From contig JACQRQ010000254.1 in the NCBI GenBank assembly GCA_016206405.1, forward strand, positions 1-15,466: DNA of 15,466 nucleotides, given 5' to 3'. Source of the DNA: Elusimicrobiota bacterium (GTDB lineage Bacteria; Elusimicrobiota; Elusimicrobia; O2-12-FULL-59-9). Shown in pieces: positions 1 to 6,988 of the stretch. The notes under the pieces were generated by a model. It saw only the letters and a program-made list of their open reading frames with translations. It ran no database searches and was not told the origin of the DNA. Each line of letters opens with the position of its first letter. Positions within the stretch are counted from its first letter, which is position 1. The position numbers were made by a program, and so were the translations under genes.

Positions 1-84
1 ACTTTACCACTCTACCACTTGTTGTCTCGCGCCACTCTACCACTATATCACTCTACCACTTTTTACTCCTACCACTATATCCCT
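1..84. repeat. Phased octamer tandem array next to tRNA-Arg
   Basis: Degenerate 8-bp tandem array with consensus YTAYCACT on the + strand. TTACCACT and CTACCACT start at 4, 12, 37, 53 and 69, ATATCACT at 45, and diverged units fill 20-36, 61-68 and 77-84. The phase is kept except for one 9-bp unit at 28-36. The same repeat recurs at 5475-5584, 5689-5800, 14432-14543 and 14592-14671. It begins 6 bp beyond the 3' end of the minus-strand tRNA, so relative to tRNA transcription it has the GTGGTAG orientation seen after other gene ends. A partner array may lie outside the window. No spacers are present, so it is not a CRISPR array. Confidence 0.9.
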
Positions 85-90
85 AATAAC

Positions 91-162
91 TGCCCCCACG
101 AGGAATCGAACCTCGATTACCAGCTTAGAAGGCTGGTGCTTTATCCATTAAGCTATGGGGGC
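91..162 (-). tRNA. tRNA-Arg (anticodon TCT)
   Basis: Complete 72-nt cloverleaf on the minus strand. The acceptor stem pairs GCCCCCA with TGGGGGC, followed by discriminator A. The D-arm has GCTT/AAGC, the anticodon stem CCAGC/GCTGG with loop CTTCTAA, and the T-arm CGAGG/CCTCG with loop TTCGATT. The anticodon is TCT (plus-strand 127-129), which reads AGA/AGG arginine codons. CCA is not encoded and must be added after transcription. An octamer array lies directly downstream. Confidence 0.96.
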
Positions 163-173
163 GGCCACCACAA

Positions 174-199
174 ATTATAGTAAAAACGGGGCGCCTCAA
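174..199 (-). promoter_or_regulatory. Promoter of tRNA-Arg
   Basis: On the minus strand a perfect TATAAT (-10) occupies 179-174, 11 bp before the mature tRNA 5' end, giving a leader of only a few nucleotides. The -35 is weak: TTGAGG at 199-194 has only a 14-bp spacer. It is divergent from the promoter at 254-281. Confidence 0.6.
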
Positions 200-253
200 T
201 CCCGCCCAGCCGGTTTGCGCAAGAGTTTCGCGGAAAATTTAACATTTTAGATA

Positions 254-281
254 TTGACATTTCTTGGCCGCCTGTTAGGAT
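254..281 (+). promoter_or_regulatory. Sigma70-type promoter for the coiled-coil/propeller gene
   Basis: A perfect TTGACA at 254-259, a 16-bp spacer and TAGGAT at 276-281 (4/6, keeping the key T, A and final T) predict a start near 288. The ATG at 320 would then be the first usable in-frame start. The TTG at 254, which opens the same frame, would be part of the -35 box and so is not the start codon. Confidence 0.6.
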
Positions 282-319
282 TATATGACCGGAGCCGTCA
301 TGAGCTCCGCGAAAACATT

Positions 320-2188
320 ATGTCTTGGGATCCCAAAGAGATAGACGAGCAGATGAACGCGGCGTGGGGGCGTCTGATGGGAAGCCCGCCGGAATCTGAG
401 ATTTCCGGCGGCTCGGCCGGGCGCGGTCAGCCGCTCCAGTTGGCGATGCAGATGGTTCGCAGGCGGCACGACCGCGAAATCGCCGAAATGCAGGAACTGC
501 TTGAGTCCAGCGAACAGGTCATCTTGGACTTGCGGCTGCGCCTTAAGAGCGCGGAGGAAGCCGCCGAAGTCATGCGCGCGTCTTTCGCGCAAGCCCAGGA
601 GGAAATTTTAAACAACGAGATGGAGTATAAGGCGCGCATTGAAGAGGCTCAGAAGGCTCTGGCCCTTCAAAACGAAAGCCACCTGCAGGAAAGCGCCGGC
701 GCGCATTTTAAATTTGAGCAGATCAAGAAGCAATTGGCCAAAGAGCAGGAAAAGCTTCAGGAAGAGATGCAGCGGCACAAGTCCCTTCAGGAATCCTGGA
801 GCCGGCGGGAAGAAAAACTGCAAAGGCAAACGGCGGAGCTCCGCGACGGCTTGGAAAAACTGGAAGTTGAATCTGAAAAAAAGCGGGAAGAGCTTCGCCG
901 CGAAATCACCCAAAAATCCTCCCAAATAGACCAGCTTCGGCGCAAGCTGGAAGGGGCGCAGCAGAGCGCCCAGGAGACCGTTCACAAGCTGGAGCAGGCG
1001 CTGCAAAAAACAGTGGAGGAGTTGTTGAGCGAACGCCGCGAAAAGGCGAGCATGGATGAGCGGCGGGAGGACGGGCTGCGCAAGGTCAAGGAGCTGGAGG
1101 ATCACCTAGCCGTCACCAAGGCGACGTGGGAGGAGGAGCGTCGGCAATGGCGGGAATTGTGGGACCGGGAGCGCTCCTCCTGGGAGCTGCAGAGGCGCGA
1201 GTTCCTGTTGTGGGAGGAAAAGCTCCGCAAGGAACGCGAGGCCTGGCACAAAGACCTGCGCATCCAAGAAGCCAAAGAGCTGGGCTTCGCCGCGCAGATG
1301 TCCCAGGTTTTGAAGGACTCCGCGGAATGGCTCGCCAAGATGACCTTGCTCCTCAAGCACTTCGCCCTAAAAGGCGGGGTCGCCGCGCCGCCGATATTGA
1401 CGGCCGAGCCCGTGCCTCTGCGGGTGTCGTATGCGGGCGCGATTAAAAGGACTTTGTGGGCCGCCTGCATAGCGGGGCTTTTGGGCGGCGTCAGCGCGCA
1501 CGTTTATCGCAACTATTTTCACCGCATCTTTTTGAAATCCGAATCCGCCGCCGAGGTGGACGTTCCAAACGCCAAAGCCATCACCTTCGACGGAGCCCTT
1601 TTATGGATCGCGGATTATGGCGGACGGCTGTACGCTTTGAGCCCTGATCGGCCCAAGGAATTTGTGCATGTGGTGGGTCTGGCGAACAGGAGCTCTTACC
1701 GTCCGGTGGCATTGAGCTTCGGCGGGGACTCCCTCTGGTCTTTGGATTTCGGCCAGGGGCAGGCGCTGCGGCATCGTCCCAAGGACCCTTCCAGCGCGAT
1801 TTTGTCCCTGTCCGAAGCCGGAAATCTGGCGACGGCCATCGCCTTCGACGGAGTTTATCTTTGGTCCTACCAACCGTTTGAAAACCGCCTTCTGAGAAGC
1901 GTGCCCAATCCTCAGGACCCATCCTTTAGAACTTTCTCTTTGGGCGCCGGCCGGATCGTGACCTGCATGCAGTGGGTGGGTTCGGATTTATGGGCGTACG
2001 ACTCGGCGTCGGCGGAGCTGATTCATTACCGTTTCAAGGAAGACTCCTTCAAATTGCTTTCCTCCCGCAAAATGGACCCGGAGATTCTCGCTTTCACCAT
2101 CGTGGGAAAACATCTGTGGGCGCTGGCGCCTGCCTCCAGAGAGGGGGGCAAACCCTTGCTTAAGAAATTCAAGATCATCATCCCCTGA
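320..2188 (+). CDS. Bitopic membrane protein: coiled coil, TM helix, beta-propeller-like repeats
   Basis: I do not recognise a named family for this 622-aa protein. Residues about 40-325 are a long, highly charged coiled coil (runs of E, K, R and Q with heptad leucines). A single hydrophobic helix follows at about 377-396, flanked by basic residues. Residues about 412-622 contain five repeats of the pattern A-[IL]-x-F-x-G-x-x-L-W, spaced about 40 residues apart, resembling blades of an incomplete or small beta-propeller. There is no N-terminal signal peptide, so the coiled coil is probably cytoplasmic and the propeller periplasmic. The start at ATG 320 is chosen because the upstream in-frame TTG (254) coincides with a -35 box; no strong Shine-Dalgarno is visible. 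A role as an envelope scaffold joining a cytoplasmic rod to a periplasmic binding domain is inference. The next gene has its own promoter. Confidence 0.75.
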   Translation: MSWDPKEIDEQMNAAWGRLMGSPPESEISGGSAGRGQPLQLAMQMVRRRHDREIAEMQELLESSEQVILDLRLRLKSAEEAAEVMRASFAQAQEEILNNEMEYKARIEEAQKALALQNESHLQESAGAHFKFEQIKKQLAKEQEKLQEEMQRHKSLQESWSRREEKLQRQTAELRDGLEKLEVESEKKREELRREITQKSSQIDQLRRKLEGAQQSAQETVHKLEQALQKTVEELLSERREKASMDERREDGLRKVKELEDHLAVTKATWEEERRQWRELWDRERSSWELQRREFLLWEEKLRKEREAWHKDLRIQEAKELGFAAQMSQVLKDSAEWLAKMTLLLKHFALKGGVAAPPILTAEPVPLRVSYAGAIKRTLWAACIAGLLGGVSAHVYRNYFHRIFLKSESAAEVDVPNAKAITFDGALLWIADYGGRLYALSPDRPKEFVHVVGLANRSSYRPVALSFGGDSLWSLDFGQGQALRHRPKDPSSAILSLSEAGNLATAIAFDGVYLWSYQPFENRLLRSVPNPQDPSFRTFSLGAGRIVTCMQWVGSDLWAYDSASAELIHYRFKEDSFKLLSSRKMDPEILAFTIVGKHLWALAPASREGGKPLLKKFKIIIP

Positions 2189-2199
2189 CGGCCTGCAAT

Positions 2200-2229
2200 T
2201 TAACATTTTTTTAACAACTCAGTAATAAT
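2200..2229 (+). promoter_or_regulatory. Probable promoter of the FlgD-like exported protein gene
   Basis: TTAACA at 2200-2205 (5/6 to the -35 consensus), an 18-bp spacer and AATAAT at 2224-2229 (5/6 to -10) lie in an AT-rich gap. They predict a start near 2236 and an untranslated leader of about 56 nt that contains the hairpins described next. Confidence 0.45.
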
Positions 2230-2233
2230 TCAT

Positions 2234-2249
2234 TAACGGCCTTCCGTTA
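2234..2249. promoter_or_regulatory. Short perfect palindrome at the predicted transcription start
   Basis: TAACGG and CCGTTA form a perfect 6-bp inverted repeat around a 4-base loop (CCTT), sitting on the predicted transcription start. No T-run follows, so a terminator is unlikely. It could be an operator or a 5'-end stabilising hairpin. Confidence 0.35.
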
Positions 2250-2253
2250 TCAT

Positions 2254-2289
2254 TTGGATATGAAGAACCGGGATGTTCTTTATATCCAG
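2254..2289 (+). promoter_or_regulatory. Strong leader hairpin directly before the start codon
   Basis: Arms 2256-2268 (GGATATGAAGAAC) and 2275-2287 (GTTCTTTATATCC) pair over 13 positions in RNA, with one G-U pair and a 6-nt loop (CGGGAT). T2255-A2288 and a further T-G pair extend it. It ends 2 nt before the ATG at 2292 and occupies the ribosome-binding region, where no Shine-Dalgarno is visible. An 11-codon open frame (2260-2295) starts inside it and ends in an ATGA overlap with the downstream gene. Confidence 0.6.
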
Positions 2290-2291
2290 CT

Positions 2292-5200
2292 ATGAAACGC
2301 CTGGGAGGTTCTCCAAAGAGGCTTCTGCGGGCGCTATTGCCGCTGACGGCCGGCTGGATATTCGCGTCTTTTTTTCCCGGCGTCCTCCAAGCCCAGGTCC
2401 AGCTTTACATTCAAAGTTTGAGGGTGGGTTTTGAAACCGGCCAGGTGAGCGGATCATGCTCTAACATTCCGGGGACGGGGTTGTGCGATCTTTCATCGAG
2501 AAGTTTGGCGGACCCGCGGCTGGAATTTGAAAACAGGTCTCCCGGTTCCTCGGCATATCCCAACAATTATCTTTATCTCTGCGCCCAGATCGGGTATACC
2601 AACAACACCACGGCGGTCCTTTCCGTGGATTCTCTGCAGATGGACGTGTTCAAGTTTGTCCCGGGAGGCAAAGCGCTCGATGAGGAGTCGACCCCGGCCC
2701 TGCATACCGTCTTTTTTTACAACGTCGGCAGCATGATGGCTACAACGGTCAACGGCACCCTGCCTTCAGGCAGCCACGCTTGTACCCGATGGGACGGCGC
2801 CTACAATATAGAGGGGGAATTCGGCAAAACCAACGGGCAGTACGGCTTCAGGGCGACGGTGCAGACCAACACGCAAAGCGACACCGCCGGCAACGTCGAA
2901 ATCAAGCAGACTTCCGCCTATCCGGGAGAAAGCCAGTATCCCATCAAGGTAGACGTTGTCAATCTCCACGTGGTGCGCAGCTCGCCCACCCCCGTCGGCA
3001 GCGGGCCCACCGTCGCCGGGCAGCCTTACAACATCACCTATCGCATCAGCAAGGACGCTTCGGTGACCATCAAAATCTTCGATTCCAGCCTCAACGTCAT
3101 TAGGACTGTGGTCTCGGGCCTGCCCAGGCCGGGCGAGGGAGTTCCGGACGGTACGCTGCGCTACAGCGACGCATGGGACGGCAGAAACGACAGGGGCAAC
3201 ATCGTTCCCGCGGGAGTCTATATCGCTGAAATCAAGGCGCAATCGACCGATTTTTCCGGCACCGACGTTTCCGACGCGGTCTATCGCCAAGTTTCGCTCG
3301 ATCCGTTGCAAATTACGGATGTCAAGGTCTTTCCGCTTCTGGCCACCAGCACCTCGCGCGCCAATATTTCCTTTATGCTGACGGAACCTGCGACGACCTA
3401 CCTGGATATTTGGACCCCCGGCACCGTGTTCAGCGACGTGAACGCCGCCAATCCGGCCGGCAGCGGAGGAACGCTGCTGCGGCGCATCATCGAGCAGCAA
3501 CGGGGATTGTCCTCGGTGTCCATCCAATGGGACGGCCGGGATTTTGCCGGCAACACGCGTCGCGATGGAAATTATGTCTATAGCCTTTACGCGCGGCTGC
3601 CCTCGGCCGACAACAGCGGAAATCCGGTGGATATTTTGACCTCAAAGCCCAAGTTCGGCTTGGTTCCGGTGGCCCGCGGCCTGATTGAAATCAGCCAGGT
3701 GGTGCCGTCGTTCACCTCCATCGGTTCCAGCCCCAGCGTGGGGGGCCTTCGCCCTTTTTCTTTTCGTTACCTTCTGTCCCGGGAGGCGGTGGTGAGCGTC
3801 AAGGTGCTCAAGACCGACGGCTTTACGGTCGTAAAGACCTTGGTGGACAAAGGGATCCGTCCGGGGGATTTTCTAAACTCAGAGCCCTGGAGCACCGGCA
3901 CGGGGGACGATGGAAGACACGTCGAGGCCGGCAATTATTTAGTGCAGCTTACGGCGGAGGACCCTCAGGTGCCTTCCCAAGTGTCCACCACCACCGCCCA
4001 GTTTTCGCTCAACTTGTTTCGCATCACCGACCTCAATGTGTCGCCGCTTTTAAGCGGCGCGTCGGACAGCGCGAGAATCGAGTATCAGCTTTCTGAAAGC
4101 ATGGAAGCCACCATCAACATCTATCCTCCCGGGACCGTGATTAACTCCGACGGGACTTGGCCCCCCACCTCGGCGGAAGTCCGCAGTCCCACGGGAGGGC
4201 CCGTGTCTGCCGTCAAAACCATCACGGGCGTTCGTCCGGGCCGCCTGCGGGTGAGCGAGCCTTGGGAAGGACGCAATTTCAACGGGGTGTTCGTCCAAGA
4301 CGGCGAATATCCCTTCACTCTCACCGCCAAATCCACCACGACGCCGGTTTTCTACGCGGCGGACCGGGTGATCGGAGTGATCACTGTGGCCCGGGGCAAT
4401 ATCGAGTTCGCGAGCTTTCGCACGGAGCCCTCCATCGCCCCCTTGTTCAACTCCAGCGGCACCGTGGCGCTGCCGCCTTATGAAATCAATTTCACCGTGA
4501 CCCGCCAATCCTCCGTGACCGTGCAGATTTTAAACACGGTTCCTCCCATCGCTCCCGTTAAGACTTTATTGGCCGGCGCGGCAAAGTCGGCCTTCATTCC
4601 GCATAAGGAGTTCTGGGACGCCCGCGACGACAGCGGACGCTTCGTCAAGCCCGGCTTTTATACGGTGCGGGTGACGGCCATTGATTTGGCTTCGGAGCTG
4701 ACTTCCGGCAGCACCAAAGAGGACACGTTGTCGGTCGATCCGCTCAGAATTTTCGACGTGGCGGTGGCGCCCCTTACGGAGCAAGGTTCGGCCGAAATCC
4801 ATTATCAAGTTTCTGAAACCATGCGGACGGTGGTGAAAATATTCAAGCCGGGCACGACTTTCGACCGGCAAGGCAACGCGAGCCCGCCGGAAAGCATTTC
4901 TCTGGTCAAGCGCTTCGTCGGCATCCGCCCCAAGCTCAGCGAAATCACGCAGCCTTGGGACGGTACCGACGAGCAGCTTTCCATCGTTCCAGACGGCAAT
5001 TATCTTTTCCGGATCATCGGCTCCACCAATCCCAACGCCGTGGATTCGATCACGGGGGATATTCTCGACCCGAACTCCATCCTTGAGGACTTGGTTCTTT
5101 CCGACGTGGCCGTGGTGCGGGCCAGTTCCTTCGATCCCGAGGCCGACTTTGCCGACGGCACCTATATCTATCCCAATCCCGTCACCGCGGACACCGCCAA

Positions 5201-5462
5201 GGTCCGGATTTGGGTCCCTACCCAGGCGCGGGTCTTTTTCAAGATTTTCACCTTAAACGGCGACCTCGTCTACGACAAGGACCTCGGAGAATGGCCCGGC
5301 GGGACCACCGTTCAATCGGCTCCGAACTATGTCGTATGGAATCGCGACAATCAAGCCGGGAAAAAACTGGCGCGCGGCGTCTACTTCGCCGTCATCCGCG
5401 AGGAGGGCACGACCGGAAACCGCGAGGTTTTTCAGACCGTCAAAAAGATATTGATACCGTGA
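2292..5462 (+). CDS. Large exported protein with FlgD-like Ig repeats and T9SS-like C-terminal module
   Basis: This 1056-aa protein has a signal peptide (residues 1-34; basic MKR start, hydrophobic core, cleavage after VLQA). The middle holds three tandem A-B pairs of FlgD-type Ig-like domains, at about 244-318/354-434, 486-556/592-679 and 729-796/833-910. Most carry an interior WDGR-N/D-x-G-type turn and a G-x-Y strand (for example WDGRNDRGN, WDGRDFAGN, WDARDDSGR). The C-terminus (about 957-1056) starts with YPNP and contains a further FlgD-like fold with the ARGVYF motif, as in C-terminal sorting or adhesion modules of type IX-secreted proteins in Bacteroidota. It is likely a cell-surface or secreted filamentous protein. 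Its neighbour encodes a PorV-like barrel, which in type IX secretion handles such C-terminal domains. A working T9SS is not shown here. Translation appears to be controlled by the leader hairpin. Confidence 0.85.
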   Translation: MKRLGGSPKRLLRALLPLTAGWIFASFFPGVLQAQVQLYIQSLRVGFETGQVSGSCSNIPGTGLCDLSSRSLADPRLEFENRSPGSSAYPNNYLYLCAQIGYTNNTTAVLSVDSLQMDVFKFVPGGKALDEESTPALHTVFFYNVGSMMATTVNGTLPSGSHACTRWDGAYNIEGEFGKTNGQYGFRATVQTNTQSDTAGNVEIKQTSAYPGESQYPIKVDVVNLHVVRSSPTPVGSGPTVAGQPYNITYRISKDASVTIKIFDSSLNVIRTVVSGLPRPGEGVPDGTLRYSDAWDGRNDRGNIVPAGVYIAEIKAQSTDFSGTDVSDAVYRQVSLDPLQITDVKVFPLLATSTSRANISFMLTEPATTYLDIWTPGTVFSDVNAANPAGSGGTLLRRIIEQQRGLSSVSIQWDGRDFAGNTRRDGNYVYSLYARLPSADNSGNPVDILTSKPKFGLVPVARGLIEISQVVPSFTSIGSSPSVGGLRPFSFRYLLSREAVVSVKVLKTDGFTVVKTLVDKGIRPGDFLNSEPWSTGTGDDGRHVEAGNYLVQLTAEDPQVPSQVSTTTAQFSLNLFRITDLNVSPLLSGASDSARIEYQLSESMEATINIYPPGTVINSDGTWPPTSAEVRSPTGGPVSAVKTITGVRPGRLRVSEPWEGRNFNGVFVQDGEYPFTLTAKSTTTPVFYAADRVIGVITVARGNIEFASFRTEPSIAPLFNSSGTVALPPYEINFTVTRQSSVTVQILNTVPPIAPVKTLLAGAAKSAFIPHKEFWDARDDSGRFVKPGFYTVRVTAIDLASELTSGSTKEDTLSVDPLRIFDVAVAPLTEQGSAEIHYQVSETMRTVVKIFKPGTTFDRQGNASPPESISLVKRFVGIRPKLSEITQPWDGTDEQLSIVPDGNYLFRIIGSTNPNAVDSITGDILDPNSILEDLVLSDVAVVRASSFDPEADFADGTYIYPNPVTADTAKVRIWVPTQARVFFKIFTLNGDLVYDKDLGEWPGGTTVQSAPNYVVWNRDNQAGKKLARGVYFAVIREEGTTGNREVFQTVKKILIP

Positions 5463-5474
5463 TGAGGCAGAGAC

Positions 5475-5584
5475 AAGTGGTCAAGTGATCGAGTGATCAA
5501 GTGGTCGAACGGGCGAGAAAACAAGTGGTAGAGTGGCGAAAGGGAAGTGGTCAAGTGGTAGAGTGATAGAGTGGTAGAGTGAAA
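5475..5584. repeat. Octamer array, left arm (AGTGGTAG orientation)
   Basis: About 13 units of RAGTGRTM-type octamers, such as AAGTGGTC, GAGTGATC, AAGTGGTA and GAGTGATA, begin 13 bp after the stop of the FlgD-like gene. They are the reverse complement of the array at 5689-5800, so the two can pair as a long imperfect hairpin around about 100 nt. Read on the + strand, the TAG- and TGA-bearing units put stop codons in every frame. Confidence 0.92.
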
Positions 5585-5585
5585 A

Positions 5586-6746
5586 ATGAATTGGGGAACC
5601 CTGTTGAAAACTGAATTTATGGTGGAGAAAACCGGCAACCTAAGATGTCCGGCTCAGGGCAACCCTTTTGTTCGGCCACTTTGTGACCTTACCACTTTAC
5701 CACTTTACCACTCTATCACTTTATCACTACGTCGTCTCATCACTTTACCACTTTTCCGCTTCGCCACTTTATCACTTTACCACTTTACCACTCTATCACT
5801 GATATTACTCGCGCCGCTTTCTTCCGCGCGGGCCGCCAGCATCGACGCCGATGCCGGGACGGGAGGGGCCAATTTCATGAAAATCGGCGCGGGAAACGCC
5901 CGCGCGCTGGCGCTGGGAAGGGCGTATGTCGCCTTGGCCGAGGGGGCCGACGCGCTGGTGTGGAATCCGGCCGGCTTGGCGGCGGCGTCCCAGAGGGAAT
6001 TGCAGGTGGGAATCCTTGACTGGGTTCAGGATTTCAGGGGGGAGTATCTGGGTTATGTCCATCCCACCGGAGGGCGCACGGTTTTGGGCGGCAATTTCGG
6101 GTATTTCTCGCTTAAGGGCTTCGACGCCCGGGATTCCAATGGAGTGCCTTTGGTTTCCAGTCAAGTCGAGGTCAGAAATTTCTTCGCCACGCTGAGCATC
6201 GCGCGATCCTTTCTTTATGAGAAGCTGTTTTTTGGGCTCAGCGCCAAAAATATCCACGAGGATTATTCCGGACCCGTCACGGACGTGATCGTCGGCGACG
6301 TGGGGCTCATTTATAAGCCCAGGGAACATTTTTCCATCGGCGCTTCTTGGCAGAATTTGGGGGACAAGGAAAAAGTGGCTCAGACCATGCGCTGGGGGCT
6401 GGCGTGGCAAGCCGGCGACTTTTTGCAGGTGTCCATGGAGATGGCCAAAGACAGCGACAACCGGTCCAGGCTCGGTTTGGGAGCGGAGCTCTTGTTTCCC
6501 GAGGAGTTGGTTCAGGTGGGACAGGCGGCATTCAGAGTCGGCTATTACGACGCCGATTCCCAGGGGATCAACCAAGAGTCGGCCCTTCTCAAGAGACTGA
6601 GACTGGACCGGACCGCGGGCGTGAGCTTCGGAGCGGGTGTTTTCACGCATCAAGCGTTCGGCTACGGCGTCGGCGTGGACTACTCCATGAGCCCTATGGG
6701 AGCCCTGGGAGTCGCCCACCAGTTTCTGTTGAAGTTCAAGTTCTAG
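5586..6746 (+). CDS. PorV/UPF0164-like outer-membrane beta-barrel with repeat-encoded leader
   Basis: After cleavage at SSARA-A (near residue 83), the mature part has the family's N-terminal pattern: GAGNARALALGRAYVALAEG then WNPAGLA. It continues as alternating amphipathic strands and ends in aromatic KFKF, as expected for a barrel of the PorV/PorQ/UPF0164 type in the outer membrane. The family includes FadL-like barrels and the PorV subunit of type IX secretion, and the preceding gene fits as a client. The N-terminal 70 or so residues are odd: residues 35-72 are translated octamer repeat (LPLYHS, LSLYHFTT-type), with native sequence only from LILLAPLSSARA. The ATG at 5586 follows an in-frame TGA at 5580 and lies between the two repeat arms; its ribosome-binding site is weak. 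Start confidence is low, family confidence moderate to high. Confidence 0.82.
   Translation: MNWGTLLKTEFMVEKTGNLRCPAQGNPFVRPLCDLTTLPLYHSITLSLRRLITLPLFRFATLSLYHFTTLSLILLAPLSSARAASIDADAGTGGANFMKIGAGNARALALGRAYVALAEGADALVWNPAGLAAASQRELQVGILDWVQDFRGEYLGYVHPTGGRTVLGGNFGYFSLKGFDARDSNGVPLVSSQVEVRNFFATLSIARSFLYEKLFFGLSAKNIHEDYSGPVTDVIVGDVGLIYKPREHFSIGASWQNLGDKEKVAQTMRWGLAWQAGDFLQVSMEMAKDSDNRSRLGLGAELLFPEELVQVGQAAFRVGYYDADSQGINQESALLKRLRLDRTAGVSFGAGVFTHQAFGYGVGVDYSMSPMGALGVAHQFLLKFKF
5689..5800. repeat. Octamer array, right arm (TTACCACT orientation), coding
   Basis: Exactly 14 consecutive 8-bp units without an indel: TTACCACT, CTATCACT and TTATCACT types, with diverged units ACGTCGTC (5729), TTTCCGCT (5753) and TCGCCACT (5761) still in phase. 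It ends inside the signal-peptide coding region of the PorV-like gene. Three units make 24 bp, so any frame translates to the same 8-residue cycle (LPLYHFTT or LSLYHSIT) with no stop. Confidence 0.93.
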
Positions 6747-6752
6747 TGCGTG

Positions 6753-6781
6753 TTGACAATAAACGGCGCCCCTGTTAGACT
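6753..6781 (+). promoter_or_regulatory. Promoter of the tad pilus operon
   Basis: Perfect TTGACA at 6753-6758, an optimal 17-bp spacer and TAGACT at 6776-6781 (4/6, key T, A and final T present). The predicted start is near 6788, just before a GGAG ribosome-binding site at 6791-6794. It is the best promoter in the window and suits abundant pilin. Confidence 0.7.
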
Positions 6782-6801
6782 TAAAATGGCGGAGAGCATA
6801 A

Positions 6802-6972
6802 ATGAAGTCGCAAACGCGGCCAGGGAGCGACAAGGCTCAAGCAACGGTCGAGTACCTTTTGGTGACGGTGGCGTTCCTGATTCTCTTTACGAGCATTTAT
6901 GGTTTTTTGCAGGATGTGCTTAAATCGGTGTTTATGAAAGCGGGATTTCTCATCTTGAAGGCGTATTACTAA
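6802..6972 (+). CDS. Small Flp-type pilin-like protein
   Basis: This 56-aa protein is too short for most gene callers. A basic 12-residue leader ends in KA, followed by QATVEYLLVTVAFLILF: glutamate at +5 and tyrosine at +6 of a class III prepilin signal, then a hydrophobic helix. The -1 residue is Ala where Gly is usual. GGAG lies 7 nt before the ATG, and it is the first gene after the operon promoter. It ends 16 bp before the second pilin. The mature part (44 aa) is shorter than in the next gene and has a basic, aromatic C-terminus. It may be a minor pilin or the second subunit of the fibre. The TadV-like peptidase expected to process it is not in this window. Confidence 0.8.
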   Translation: MKSQTRPGSDKAQATVEYLLVTVAFLILFTSIYGFLQDVLKSVFMKAGFLILKAYY

Positions 6973-6988
6973 AGGCCAAGGAGGAACT

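Noticed and set aside
1..84. Octamer arrays as CRISPR
   Set aside because: Units are 8 bp and contiguous, with no unique spacers and no cas genes nearby.
254..322. TTG at 254 as the start of the coiled-coil protein
   Set aside because: That TTG is the first half of a perfect TTGACA -35 box with a plausible -10 at 276-281, so it would not be in the transcript. ATG 320 is preferred.
5729..5770. Twin-arginine (Tat) signal in the PorV-like leader
   Set aside because: The RR pair lacks the S/T-R-R-x-F-L-K context and arises from one diverged octamer (ACGTCGTC).
5805..6833. A 342-codon minus-strand open frame opposite the PorV-like gene
   Set aside because: The + strand has a family-typical barrel with a signal peptide; the antisense product has no domain pattern and no ribosome-binding site.
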